This document shows positions 27,251 to 34,933 of a DNA stretch of 64,000 nucleotides, one piece after another. A model generated the notes under the pieces. The model was not told where the DNA came from. It did no database searches and saw nothing but the letters and a program-made list of their open reading frames with translations. The DNA is from Rhizobium phaseoli. GTDB lineage: Bacteria > Pseudomonadota > Alphaproteobacteria > Rhizobiales > Rhizobiaceae. The position numbers were made by a program, and so were the translations under genes. Numbering within the stretch: the first letter of the stretch is position 1; every line of letters starts with the position of its first letter. The stretch covers positions 1-64,000 of the forward strand of contig NZ_ML133571.1 of assembly GCF_003985125.1 (NCBI RefSeq), given 5' to 3'.

Positions 27251-27587
27251 ATTCCCCGACCGCCCTATCGCGCTCGCCCCGGCAAGCGTCTTTTTTTGCC
27301 ACCGGCACCGATCCCGTCGCTGAATCGGTTCCCGTAGATCCTTGTTGTCGCACCGATTTCGCCGAAAACCGGCGTCCATATCGGGCACGCCGCACTAATA
27401 TGCATCCTTTGCCGGGCTTCGCCAGCGGGAAATGAGACATTCCCTGCCAGCCATTGAATCTGACAATGACATGCATATTTCCCTTCAGGAGCGCTGCGTG
27501 GAATGGAATGCCTTTAATTCGAGCCCGATATGTAATATCTGCCTCGCATCCGATAGTTCATCCGACGAAACGGGATCCTCTACCGCA
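27251..27587. other. Divergent pcs/fpr intergenic region
   Basis: 337 bp separating the divergent starts, so it must hold both promoters. A possible fpr promoter is TTGAAT (about 27454) and TATTTC with a 16-bp spacer, about 110 bp upstream of the fpr start. The frame of fpr stays open through part of this stretch, but no ribosome site supports an earlier start. I see no repeat or RNA gene. Confidence 0.35.
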
Positions 27588-28400
27588 ATGAACGCGCCTG
27601 CAAAGACCGAAGACTTCGCCTCGTCCATCCCCGCCGGCGTCTACGCCGAGACGGTGCTTGCCGTGACGCATTACACCGACCGGCTCTTCCGTTTCACGAT
27701 GACCCGGCCGCAGGGCTTCCGTTTCCGTTCCGGCGAGTTCGCGATGATCGGCCTGATGGTCGAAGGCAAGCCGGTCTTCCGCGCCTATTCGATCGCCAGC
27801 CCCGCCTGGGCCGAAGAGCTCGAATTCTTCTCGATCAAGGTGCCGGACGGCCCGCTCACCTCGCATCTGCAGGCGATCAAGCCTGGCGACCAGGTGCTGA
27901 TGCGCAAGAAGCCGACCGGCACGCTGGTGCTCGACGCGCTGACCCCCGGCCGCCGCCTCTACATGTTCTCGACAGGAACGGGCATCGCGCCCTTCGCCAG
28001 CCTGATCCGCGATCCCGAGACCTACGAAAAGTTCGAGGAAGTCATCCTCACCCATACGACCCGCGATGTCGCCGAGCTGAAATACGGCTTCGACCTCGTC
28101 GAGGAAATCCAGAACGACGAGCTGCTCAAGGAAGTCGTCGGCGACAAGCTGCGCCATTATGCGACCGTCACCCGCGAAGACTTCGAATATCGCGGCCGCA
28201 TCACCGACCTGATCTCATCCGGCAAGCTGTTTACCGATCTCGGCGTGCCGCCACTCGATCCGGCAATCGACCGCGGCATGATCTGCGGCTCCTCGGCCAT
28301 GCTGAAGGACACCAAGGAACTGCTCGAACAGGCCGGCCTCAATGAAGGCGCCAACAGCAAACCCGCCGAGTTCGTCATCGAACGCGCTTTCGTCGGCTGA
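27588..28400 (+). CDS. fpr: Ferredoxin-NADP(+) reductase
   Basis: 270 residues, start at 27588 (MNAPAKTEDF). FAD domain with R65-A-Y-S68, the RxYS flavin-binding motif; NADP domain with STGTGIAPFASLIRDP near 126-141; and the C-terminal ERAFVG of the bacterial subclass I enzymes. It exchanges electrons between NADPH and ferredoxin or flavodoxin, often in response to oxidative stress. The ribosome-binding site is weak, and an in-frame ATG at 27432 would add 52 atypical residues. A stem-loop terminator follows the stop. Confidence 0.93.
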   Translation: MNAPAKTEDFASSIPAGVYAETVLAVTHYTDRLFRFTMTRPQGFRFRSGEFAMIGLMVEGKPVFRAYSIASPAWAEELEFFSIKVPDGPLTSHLQAIKPGDQVLMRKKPTGTLVLDALTPGRRLYMFSTGTGIAPFASLIRDPETYEKFEEVILTHTTRDVAELKYGFDLVEEIQNDELLKEVVGDKLRHYATVTREDFEYRGRITDLISSGKLFTDLGVPPLDPAIDRGMICGSSAMLKDTKELLEQAGLNEGANSKPAEFVIERAFVG

Positions 28401-28424
28401 TCTTTGCCGACGTGCATATCTGAC

Positions 28425-28450
28425 AACGGCTCCGGAGACGGGGCCGTTTC
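28425..28450 (+). terminator. Terminator of fpr
   Basis: Stem AACGGCTCC (28425-28433) / GGGGCCGTT (28440-28448), 9 bp with one G-U pair and a 6-nt loop, then TCTATTT. It lies between the convergent fpr and GntR stops, so it may serve both. Confidence 0.75.
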
Positions 28451-29064
28451 TATTTGGCGGCGAGATAGTCGATCAACGCCACCATGGTAACGCGTGCCTC
28501 CTCCACCCTGCCCTGCTGAATGGCGCGAATGACGGCGACATGCAGCGCGATGGCGCGGTCCATGCGCTCCGGGCTTGCGGTGGAGTACCAGAGGCGACGC
28601 GAATGCGTCTGCACCGGGCCGAGTGCTGCCACGATGAAGCCGTTCGGACAGGCATCCTCGAGGATTTCGTCGAAAGCCTTGTCGGCGGCAAAGAATCCGG
28701 CGAGATCGCCGGTCACCGCGCATTCCTCCATGGCGCGAGCGCAGTCGCCGAGGCGATCGCGCTGCTCATCGGCCGCATGTTCGGCGGCCAATGCGGCCGC
28801 GATCGGCTCCAACTCGCGGCGCACCTGCATGACATTGCCATGGTCTTCAGGCGCGATCTCGGCCACCTGCAGCCCGACACGCGGCTTCACCAGGATCAAC
28901 CCCTGCCAGGCAAGCTTCTGGATCGCCTCACGCACCGGCGTGCGCCCGTGGCCTGCCAGATCGATCAGCTGCTTTTCGGTAACGAGCGCGCCCGGCTTCA
29001 GCGCCAGCGTGACGATCAGATGCTCAAGCGTGAGATAGGCACGATGGCTTTGTGACGTCTGCAT
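28450..29064 (-). CDS. GntR-family transcriptional regulator (FCD type)
   Basis: 204 residues. The N-terminal winged helix is short (TLEHLIVTLALKPGALVTEKQLIDLAGHGRTPVREAIQKLAWQGLI, about 12-58) with the TPVREAI recognition-helix motif of the family. A helical FCD domain follows (RRELEPIAAALAAEHA, ADKAFDEILEDAC, HVAVIRAIQQG). It is monocistronic and convergent with fpr. A perfect 10-bp palindrome sits 24 bp upstream of its start, suggesting autoregulation. No metabolic gene is adjacent, so its target is unknown. Confidence 0.85.
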   Translation of the reverse strand: MQTSQSHRAYLTLEHLIVTLALKPGALVTEKQLIDLAGHGRTPVREAIQKLAWQGLILVKPRVGLQVAEIAPEDHGNVMQVRRELEPIAAALAAEHAADEQRDRLGDCARAMEECAVTGDLAGFFAADKAFDEILEDACPNGFIVAALGPVQTHSRRLWYSTASPERMDRAIALHVAVIRAIQQGRVEEARVTMVALIDYLAAK

Positions 29065-29087
29065 GCTGGAGATCCACCGCCCGAGGC

Positions 29088-29097
29088 TGATATATCA
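29088..29097 (-). promoter_or_regulatory. Candidate GntR operator (autoregulatory)
   Basis: Perfect 10-bp palindrome TGATATATCA, 24-33 bp upstream of the GntR-family start codon, where a bound repressor would block transcription of its own gene. Confidence 0.45.
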
Positions 29098-29238
29098 CAT
29101 AGTGGCACGGCGAAAAACCGAAGACAACATAGAAATATCAGAACAGAGACAAATAGATAACAGCGGTGATGGTTTCGAGGACCAAGGCATCGACGCCACG
29201 ACCGAACTCATTTCACTGCCCACCCTTCACCATGCTTC

Positions 29239-29302
29239 GCCTTGAGCCGAGCATCCACACCGTATCCGCCAGCGACAGTGGCGTGGATCCTCGGCTCAAG
29301 GC
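29239..29302. repeat. Rhizobial inverted-repeat element
   Basis: Arms GCCTTGAGCCGAGCATCCAC (29239-29258) and GTGGATCCTCGGCTCAAGGC (29283-29302) are inverted copies with 19 of 20 matches around a 24-bp spacer. The GGATCCTCGG...CCGAGGA wording resembles a multicopy repeat of rhizobial intergenic regions. Confidence 0.6.
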
Positions 29303-29378
29303 CGAGGAGGACAGAGAGCGGGGTTGGCGCTCTTCCCAAACGCACCCCGACGGAAAGAGCCACGTCGCGTCCGGCGAC

Positions 29379-29448
29379 GCCTGAGGCTTCTTGGAGTTTA
29401 ATTTGAGCACAACGCAACCGCTATTCCTGCGGCTGCGTTGCCTCAGGC
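29379..29448 (-). terminator. Extended hairpin downstream of the RTX-like gene
   Basis: An inner 12-bp stem CAACGCAACCGC / GCGGCTGCGTTG (29410-29440, one mismatch) lies next to long-range arms GCCTGAGGC (29379-29387) and GCCTCAGGC (29440-29448). It begins 5 bp past the stop of the minus-strand gene. There is no strong U-tract, so termination or 3'-end protection are both possible. Confidence 0.5.
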
Positions 29449-29453
29449 CAAAC

Positions 29454-32400
29454 TTAACTGAACAGAGTTCCAGAAACCTGCGTGCCATCCGCAAGGTAGA
29501 AGGACTCGATGCTATTTGCTCCGGCATACCAATCTTGCAGGATCACAGTGGCGTTTTCATAACCTGTGCCGGGCGTCGCGTCGGCATGAGATTGAAGAAC
29601 GAGATCGTTCCCTATTCTGATGTTATCCAGATCCGCGAGAGACTGGACCCTATCCAGATACACGGCGTCACTTCCGTCGACGCCGGTGTCCTTGATCGTC
29701 GCCGAAAGAACCATGTTCACATGGTAGGTATCGCCGTCGTTGCCGCCATCTGCAAAGCCCTGGCCCGATATCAGGTTCAGCGTATCGCTGCCGTCGCCGC
29801 CATAGAGGTGGAAATCGCCTGCGCCGCTAAAGAGCGTGTCTTCGCCGCTGCCGCCATGAAGCTGATCGTTGCCGCCACCACCGTTCAGCGTATCATTACC
29901 AGCTCCGCCAGTGATGATGTTGTCGCCGGCATTACCGGTCAGGGTCGCGTTGCCGGTACCGGTGAAGGTCAGCTTCTCGACGTTGGCGTCGTTCGCCATC
30001 GAATAGGTTGTCAGCGTGGTGCGAATCTCGTCCGTACCTTCTCCGGCACCCTCCGTGATCGTCACGCCCTGAGCGTCGACGAGATAGATATCGTCTCCTG
30101 CTCCTCCGACGAGGGCGTGCCCAGAAGTGGAAGAAGCCAAGGTGTCGGCGAAGGAAGAGCCGACGACTCTCTCGAAATTGGCGAGAACGTCACCCGCCGC
30201 ATCACCACCGCTGACGACATTGGTTGTCAGGTTGACGTTTATCGCATCACTGGAGAGCGAATAATCGATCGTATCCAGGGTGCCTGCTGCGCCATTCAGA
30301 TGGTCTGCCGAAGCTGAGCTGAAGAAGGTGTCATCGAAGTTCGAGCCCGTGAAGACTTCGATGCCGTCGAAAGTGTCGCCGGCGGCATCGCCTGCATGAA
30401 CCCCGGTCTTCAAATCGAGAGTGACTGCCGCCGCCGCATTGGCATAGCTGGCGGTATCCGTGCCTGCACCGCCGATCAGTTGGTCGGCTCCCGCGCCGCC
30501 GATCAGCGTATCGTTGCCCGTTCCGCCTGTTATGACGTTGTCGCCCACGTTGCCGGTCAGGGTCGCGTTGCCGGTGCCGGTGAAGGTGAGATGCTCGACA
30601 TTGGTGTAAGCCGCCATCGAGTAGGACGTCGCGCTGGTGCGGATCTCGTCATCGCCGGCGCCCGACGATTCGGTGATGACCGTATTCTGCGAGCTGACGA
30701 CATAGGTATCGTTGCCGCCGCCGCCCTGCAGCGTCTGGGTGCTCGTCGCGGTCGAGCCGAGCGTATCTGCGAAGGCCGAGCCGATGACCTGCTCGATGCT
30801 GATAAGCCTGTTGCCCTCGGCATCGCCGCCCGATGCGATCGTCGTCACTCCGCTCGCCCCAAGGATCACGTTGATCGCTGCCGCCGAGCTGGAATAGCTG
30901 ACGGTGTCGGTGCCGACGCCGCCGTTGAAGGTGACGGCCGTGCCGTTGCCGACGAAGGTGTCCTTGGAGTTGGAGCCGACAAACGTCTCGATGCCGCTGA
31001 AAGTGTCGCCGGCGGCGTCGCCAGTGTTGGCCCCGGTCTTCAGATTAACAGTAATTGCGGCCCCTGCATTGGCATAGCTGGCGGTATCCGTGCCTGCACC
31101 ACCAACAAGTTGGTCGGCTCCAGCGCCGCCGATCAGCGTATCGTTGCCCGTTCCGCCTGCTATGACGTTGTTCCCGCTATTGCCGGTCAGGGTCGTGTTG
31201 CCGCTGCCGGTAAAGATCAGCCGCTCGACATTGGCGAACGCCGCCATCGAGTAAGATGTCAGCGTGGTGCGGATTTCGTCAGTGCCTCCGCCGGCGGCCT
31301 CCGTAATCGTCACACCTTGGTTGCCGACGACATAAATATCGTTCCCCGCTCCTCCGACGAGGGCGTGCCCTGATGTCGAAGAGGCCAGGGTGTCGGCGAA
31401 GGCAGAGCCGACGACCCGCTCGAAGTTGATCACAACGTCACCCGCCGCATCGCCACCGCTGACGACGTTGGTCGTCAGATCGACGTTTACCGCATCACTG
31501 GAGAGCGAATAGTCAATCGTATCAGTGCCTGCTGCGCCATTCAGAGTGTCCGCTGAAGCTGAACTGAAGAAGGTGTCGTCGAAGCTCGATCCCGTGAATA
31601 CTTCGATGCTGTCGAAGGTGTCGCCGGCGGCGTCGCCTGTATGAACCCCAGTCTTCAGATTGAGAGTGATCGCAGTCGCCGCATTGGCGTAACTGGCGGT
31701 ATCCGTCCCTGCGTCGCCGATCAACTGATCGGCTCCGGCACCGCCAATGAGGATGTCGTCACTGGTGCCGCCAATCAAGGTATCGTTGAAGTTCGATCCC
31801 GCGAACGCTTCGATGCTACTGAAGGTGTCGCCGGCGGCGTCGCCGGTATGGACCCCGGTCTTCAAATTAAGAGTGATCGCAGCCGCCGCATTGGCATAGC
31901 TGGCGGTATCCGTCCCTGCGCCGCCGATCAGTTGATCGGCTCCGGCGCCGCCTATGAGGATGTCGTCGCCATCACCGCCGGTCAGAATGTCATTGCCGGT
32001 GCCGCCAGTGATGATGTTGTCGCCGGTATTGCCCGTCAAGGTCGCGTTTCCGGTGCCGGTGAAGGTCAGACGCTCGACATTGGCGTAGGACGACATCGAG
32101 TAGGATGTCGCGGTGGTGCGGATCTCATCATCACCGCCCCCCGCAGCCTCGACGATGCCGGTGACCGCCGATCCGACGACATAGGTGTCGTTGCCGGCAC
32201 CGCCCTGCAGCGTGTAACTGAACGGGGAAGTCGAGCCGAGCGTGTCGTTGAAGGCAGAGCCGATGACCTTCTCGATGTTGACGAGGCTGTTGCCCTGAGC
32301 ATCGCCGCCCGATGCGACCGTCGTCACACCTGGACCCGCAAGGGTCACGTTGACGGCTGCCGCCGAGGCGGAATAGTCGACGGTGTCGTCGCCGGCGTAG

Positions 32401-33335
32401 CCGTCGAAAGTGATCGTCGTGCCGTTGCCGACGAAAGTGTCGGCGTAAGCAGAACCACTAAGCACCTCGATGCTGCTGAAAGTGTCGCCGGCGGCCTCGC
32501 CAGTATAGACCCCAGTCTTCAGATTAAAAATGATCGCACCAGTCGCCATGGCATAGCTGGCAGTGTCTGTCCCTGCACCGCCGATCAGTTGGTCGGCTCC
32601 CGCGCCGCCGGTCAGAATGTCATTGCCGGTGCCGCCAGTGATGATGTTGTCGCCGGTATTGCCCGTCAAGGTCGCGTTTCCGGTGCCGGTGAAGGTCAGA
32701 CGCTCGACATTGGCGTAGGACGACATCGAGTAGGATGTCGCGGTGGTGCGGATCTCATCATCACCGCCCCCCGCAGCCTCGACGATGCCGGTGACCGCCG
32801 ATCCGACGACATAGGTGTCGTTGCCGGCACCGCCCTGCAGCGTGTAACTGAACGGGGAAGTCGAGCCGAGCGTGTCGTTGAAGGCAGAGCCGATGACCTT
32901 CTCGATGTTGACGAGGCTGTTGCCCTGAGCATCGCCGCCCGATGCGACCGTCGTCACACCTGGACCCGCAAGGGTCACGTTGACGGCTGCCGCCGAGGCG
33001 GAATAGTCGACGGTGTCGTCGCCGGCGTAGCCGTCGAAAGTGATCGTCGTGCCGTTGCCGACGAAAGTGTCGGCGTAAGCAGAACCACTAAGCACCTCGA
33101 TGCTGCTGAAAGTGTCGCCGGCGGCCTCGCCAGTATAGACCCCAGTCTTCAGATTAAAAATGATCGCACCAGTCGCCATGGCATAGCTGGCGGTATCCGT
33201 CCCTGCACCGCCGATCAGTTGGTCGGCTCCCGCGCCGCCGGTCAGAATGTCATTGCCGTCGAGGCCGGAGATTTGGTCATCTCCGGTCGTGCCATTCAGA
33301 GTGTCATCGCCCGACGTTCCCGTAATAACTGCCAT
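29454..33335 (-). CDS. RTX-like calcium-binding repeat protein (putative secreted, rhizobiocin-like)
   Basis: 1293 residues. Start at 33335 (MAVITGTSGDDTLNG), set by AGGGGG six bases upstream; the frame is open to 33356. The protein is built of GGxGxDxLx nonapeptide clusters, which form calcium-binding beta-rolls, alternating with about 100-residue beta-rich spacers (FNLKTGVYTG, TVDYSASAAAVNV, ERLTFTGTGNATLTGN). There is no N-terminal signal peptide, and the C-terminus (VILQDWYAGANSIESFYLADG) is of the kind found in type I secreted proteins, so ABC-type export is expected; no exporter genes are in the window. I see no protease or lipase domain. Secreted RTX proteins in rhizobia include nodulation-related proteins and bacteriocins. 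Residues about 27-453 hold a near-perfect 210-residue tandem duplication. Confidence 0.85.
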   Translation of the reverse strand: MAVITGTSGDDTLNGTTGDDQISGLDGNDILTGGAGADQLIGGAGTDTASYAMATGAIIFNLKTGVYTGEAAGDTFSSIEVLSGSAYADTFVGNGTTITFDGYAGDDTVDYSASAAAVNVTLAGPGVTTVASGGDAQGNSLVNIEKVIGSAFNDTLGSTSPFSYTLQGGAGNDTYVVGSAVTGIVEAAGGGDDEIRTTATSYSMSSYANVERLTFTGTGNATLTGNTGDNIITGGTGNDILTGGAGADQLIGGAGTDTASYAMATGAIIFNLKTGVYTGEAAGDTFSSIEVLSGSAYADTFVGNGTTITFDGYAGDDTVDYSASAAAVNVTLAGPGVTTVASGGDAQGNSLVNIEKVIGSAFNDTLGSTSPFSYTLQGGAGNDTYVVGSAVTGIVEAAGGGDDEIRTTATSYSMSSYANVERLTFTGTGNATLTGNTGDNIITGGTGNDILTGGDGDDILIGGAGADQLIGGAGTDTASYANAAAAITLNLKTGVHTGDAAGDTFSSIEAFAGSNFNDTLIGGTSDDILIGGAGADQLIGDAGTDTASYANAATAITLNLKTGVHTGDAAGDTFDSIEVFTGSSFDDTFFSSASADTLNGAAGTDTIDYSLSSDAVNVDLTTNVVSGGDAAGDVVINFERVVGSAFADTLASSTSGHALVGGAGNDIYVVGNQGVTITEAAGGGTDEIRTTLTSYSMAAFANVERLIFTGSGNTTLTGNSGNNVIAGGTGNDTLIGGAGADQLVGGAGTDTASYANAGAAITVNLKTGANTGDAAGDTFSGIETFVGSNSKDTFVGNGTAVTFNGGVGTDTVSYSSSAAAINVILGASGVTTIASGGDAEGNRLISIEQVIGSAFADTLGSTATSTQTLQGGGGNDTYVVSSQNTVITESSGAGDDEIRTSATSYSMAAYTNVEHLTFTGTGNATLTGNVGDNVITGGTGNDTLIGGAGADQLIGGAGTDTASYANAAAAVTLDLKTGVHAGDAAGDTFDGIEVFTGSNFDDTFFSSASADHLNGAAGTLDTIDYSLSSDAINVNLTTNVVSGGDAAGDVLANFERVVGSSFADTLASSTSGHALVGGAGDDIYLVDAQGVTITEGAGEGTDEIRTTLTTYSMANDANVEKLTFTGTGNATLTGNAGDNIITGGAGNDTLNGGGGNDQLHGGSGEDTLFSGAGDFHLYGGDGSDTLNLISGQGFADGGNDGDTYHVNMVLSATIKDTGVDGSDAVYLDRVQSLADLDNIRIGNDLVLQSHADATPGTGYENATVILQDWYAGANSIESFYLADGTQVSGTLFS
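31976..33258. repeat. 630-bp near-identical tandem duplication inside the RTX-like gene
   Basis: The sequence from about 31976 to 32628 recurs 630 bp later, up to 33258, where the match stops abruptly. The only differences I found are three bases in the 10-mer at 32561-32570 (CAGTGTCTGT) versus 33191-33200 (CGGTATCCGT). The period is exactly 210 codons, so the frame is kept. Other repeat units of the gene are far more diverged, making this duplication recent. Confidence 0.93.
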
Positions 33336-33928
33336 TTTAGCCCCCTGGCGTTTCAAATATCGAAAAAGAGGTTATTCGTCCCGAAACACGTACTCGACGT
33401 GGTTGCGGATTGCTTCATGAGATAGGAGAGGACCGTTCGATCGGTCGTGCGGATGAAAACCTCCGCGAACATGCCGGGCTAAGATCCGAGCGCAAACTAT
33501 TGATTAGGCATATAATGCGCCACTTAAAGTGGCTCAGACAATTCCGATACCCGTCAGGCCGCTTCCTATCCAAGCACCGCATCCTCACCAGCACAGTTGC
33601 CGCAATCGTTACGGCGATAGAAATCCTGATGCAACTTTTAATTTTAAATCTTGACAGCGCACGAAACTTATGCCTGCCGCATTTCAACCCCAACCGATGA
33701 TCACCGAGTTGAACCGCTATTTCCGATTGAGGTCAGATTCTTACGGCCACCTTCTCTCAACAAATGAGAAATTCGGGTGCAGCAAAATTTCTTCATCCCC
33801 GAAAAATATCCAATAATGTTTTGCATAGTCCGCCGCGGCAAGCGCCGACGCCAATTCATGCAGCAAGATTGGAATCTTGTCGGCGAGCTGGGACAAAGGC
33901 GAACCTGTTCTCCACGCACTCTTCCCGG
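33336..33928. other. Upstream region of the RTX-like gene
   Basis: 593 bp, AT-richer than its surroundings, between the LuxR-type gene's stop and the RTX-like start, both on the minus strand. It holds a perfect palindrome at 33519-33533 and a small GACCG/CGGTC inverted repeat near 33431. Open frames on both strands are under 100 codons and lack family features; I see no RNA gene. The base composition and the nature of the flanking genes suggest an accessory insertion. Confidence 0.5.
33519..33533 (-). promoter_or_regulatory. Palindromic candidate operator for the RTX-like gene
   Basis: GCCACTTAAAGTGGC is a perfect inverted repeat (7-1-7) about 185 bp upstream of the RTX-like start. It is a plausible regulator site, although shorter than the usual 18-20 bp lux box. 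Confidence 0.45.
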
Positions 33929-34684
33929 CTATTTCATAACAATCGAAGTCGGAATGATGCCGAGTGCAATTGCGAGATAGCCGGCGTGACGCGGCCCGCG
34001 CGCATCGAGTTTTTCCGTGGCGGAATTCAAGGCGGCTCGCACGGCGGTACCGGAAACCGAACGCATGTCGCCGATCTGTTTGATTTCATAGCCGGCAACA
34101 TAAAGCGCCAGATAGTCGATTTCCTTGGTGGTCAATGCTGAAACGCGAAACGCCCGAGCTGCGGGTTTTATCTCGATCTCCGCTGTCCGGAGCTGGATGG
34201 CTTTGCCGATCTGAACGAGCGATGGCAGAGTGCGGCCCTTGAACGTCTCCCAATCGTCCCCCTCAAGATTTGATGTGGCGCTGAACAGCGCCCGCCCCGC
34301 CTGGGCATCAACAAGAGGTATGGAGACGCCATTATTGCCGACGCCATGGCGTTCGGCTTCCGCGAGGAAGGACGCGGTTTCCTTCGACGCAGACCTCAAA
34401 TGGTTCCAGTCCACCGGTTGAGATGCTTTGCGTGCGGCGATCTCGATGGGGTCGCTCCGAAGATACTCCTTCGACTGATAGAATTTCTTCCACCTGTCGG
34501 AATACGTCGCTGCAACGAGCCGCTCATTGGCCACGCGGCCAGGAATGAAGAGAGCTTGGTAGGCAAGATTGGCAGCTCCGACCATGACTCGCAGCTGATG
34601 GACAATTGCCGAAAGATGGCCAATTTCATGGAGGTTGCGGATGCAGTCTAGTGCTTCGTGCAGGATACGCTGGTCGGCGGGCAT
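33929..34684 (-). CDS. LuxR-family quorum-sensing regulator without a synthase nearby
   Basis: 251 residues. The autoinducer-binding domain (about 15-165) keeps all six TraR-type ligand residues at matching spacing: W65, Y69, D78, P79, W93 and G119. The C-terminal helix-turn-helix (about 183-240) keeps E188, L192 and G198. The full set argues for a functional acyl-homoserine-lactone receptor. No luxI-type synthase gene lies in the window, so it is a solo/orphan regulator relying on signals made elsewhere in the genome or by neighbours. The next gene downstream on the same strand encodes the RTX-like protein, a likely target. A perfect inverted repeat lies 112-132 bp upstream. Confidence 0.88.
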   Translation of the reverse strand: MPADQRILHEALDCIRNLHEIGHLSAIVHQLRVMVGAANLAYQALFIPGRVANERLVAATYSDRWKKFYQSKEYLRSDPIEIAARKASQPVDWNHLRSASKETASFLAEAERHGVGNNGVSIPLVDAQAGRALFSATSNLEGDDWETFKGRTLPSLVQIGKAIQLRTAEIEIKPAARAFRVSALTTKEIDYLALYVAGYEIKQIGDMRSVSGTAVRAALNSATEKLDARGPRHAGYLAIALGIIPTSIVMK

Positions 34685-34795
34685 TTTCTTCCGAAATCAA
34701 TATTTTTTAATCAGCGGCAGACCGAGGCGGTCCGCAAGCTTCTGATACACATTCATTACAACGAGGATTTTACAGTTTGGGTTGTATTTATCCAG

Positions 34796-34816
34796 TCTGC
34801 ATTATTGCGATGCAGA
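34796..34816 (-). promoter_or_regulatory. 21-bp inverted repeat upstream of the LuxR gene
   Basis: Arms TCTGCAT (34796-34802) and ATGCAGA (34810-34816) around a 7-bp centre, perfect symmetry, 112-132 bp before the LuxR-type start. Length and dyad fit a lux-box-like operator. It also lies about 120 bp beyond the stop of the MacB-like permease, so a terminator role is an alternative, though no U-tract is seen. Confidence 0.4.
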
Positions 34817-34933
34817 ATTGGCAATTGTCAGGCGAGACCGCGGAGGGAGTCTCGAGCACTCGGGCAGCTATCCATCCAGCCGGCTGATGGCGAGAGCAAT
34901 CAATGCATCCTGCGAGGACCCATTCATCGCGCG

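Larger units (their letters stand above)
29065..29453. other. Intergenic region between the GntR gene and the RTX-like gene
   Basis: 389 bp without a credible gene. It holds a GntR-type palindrome (29088-29097), a 20-bp inverted repeat (29239-29302) and the long 3' hairpin of the RTX-like gene (29379-29448). Short open frames here overlap these repeats and lack ribosome sites. Confidence 0.6.

Noticed and set aside
31976..33258. Tandem repeat considered as a CRISPR or mobile element
   Set aside because: The period of 630 bp is coding, in frame and without spacers or terminal repeats, so it is an internal gene duplication.
31641..33425. Open frame of 594 codons with internal repeats, antisense to the RTX-like gene
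   Set aside because: Its repeats only mirror the DNA repeats of the RTX gene on the other strand, which has the start site and recognisable nonapeptides.
33929..34684. Possible luxI partner for the LuxR-type gene
   Set aside because: No frame within several kilobases shows the autoinducer synthase pattern; the neighbours are an RTX-like gene and an efflux operon.
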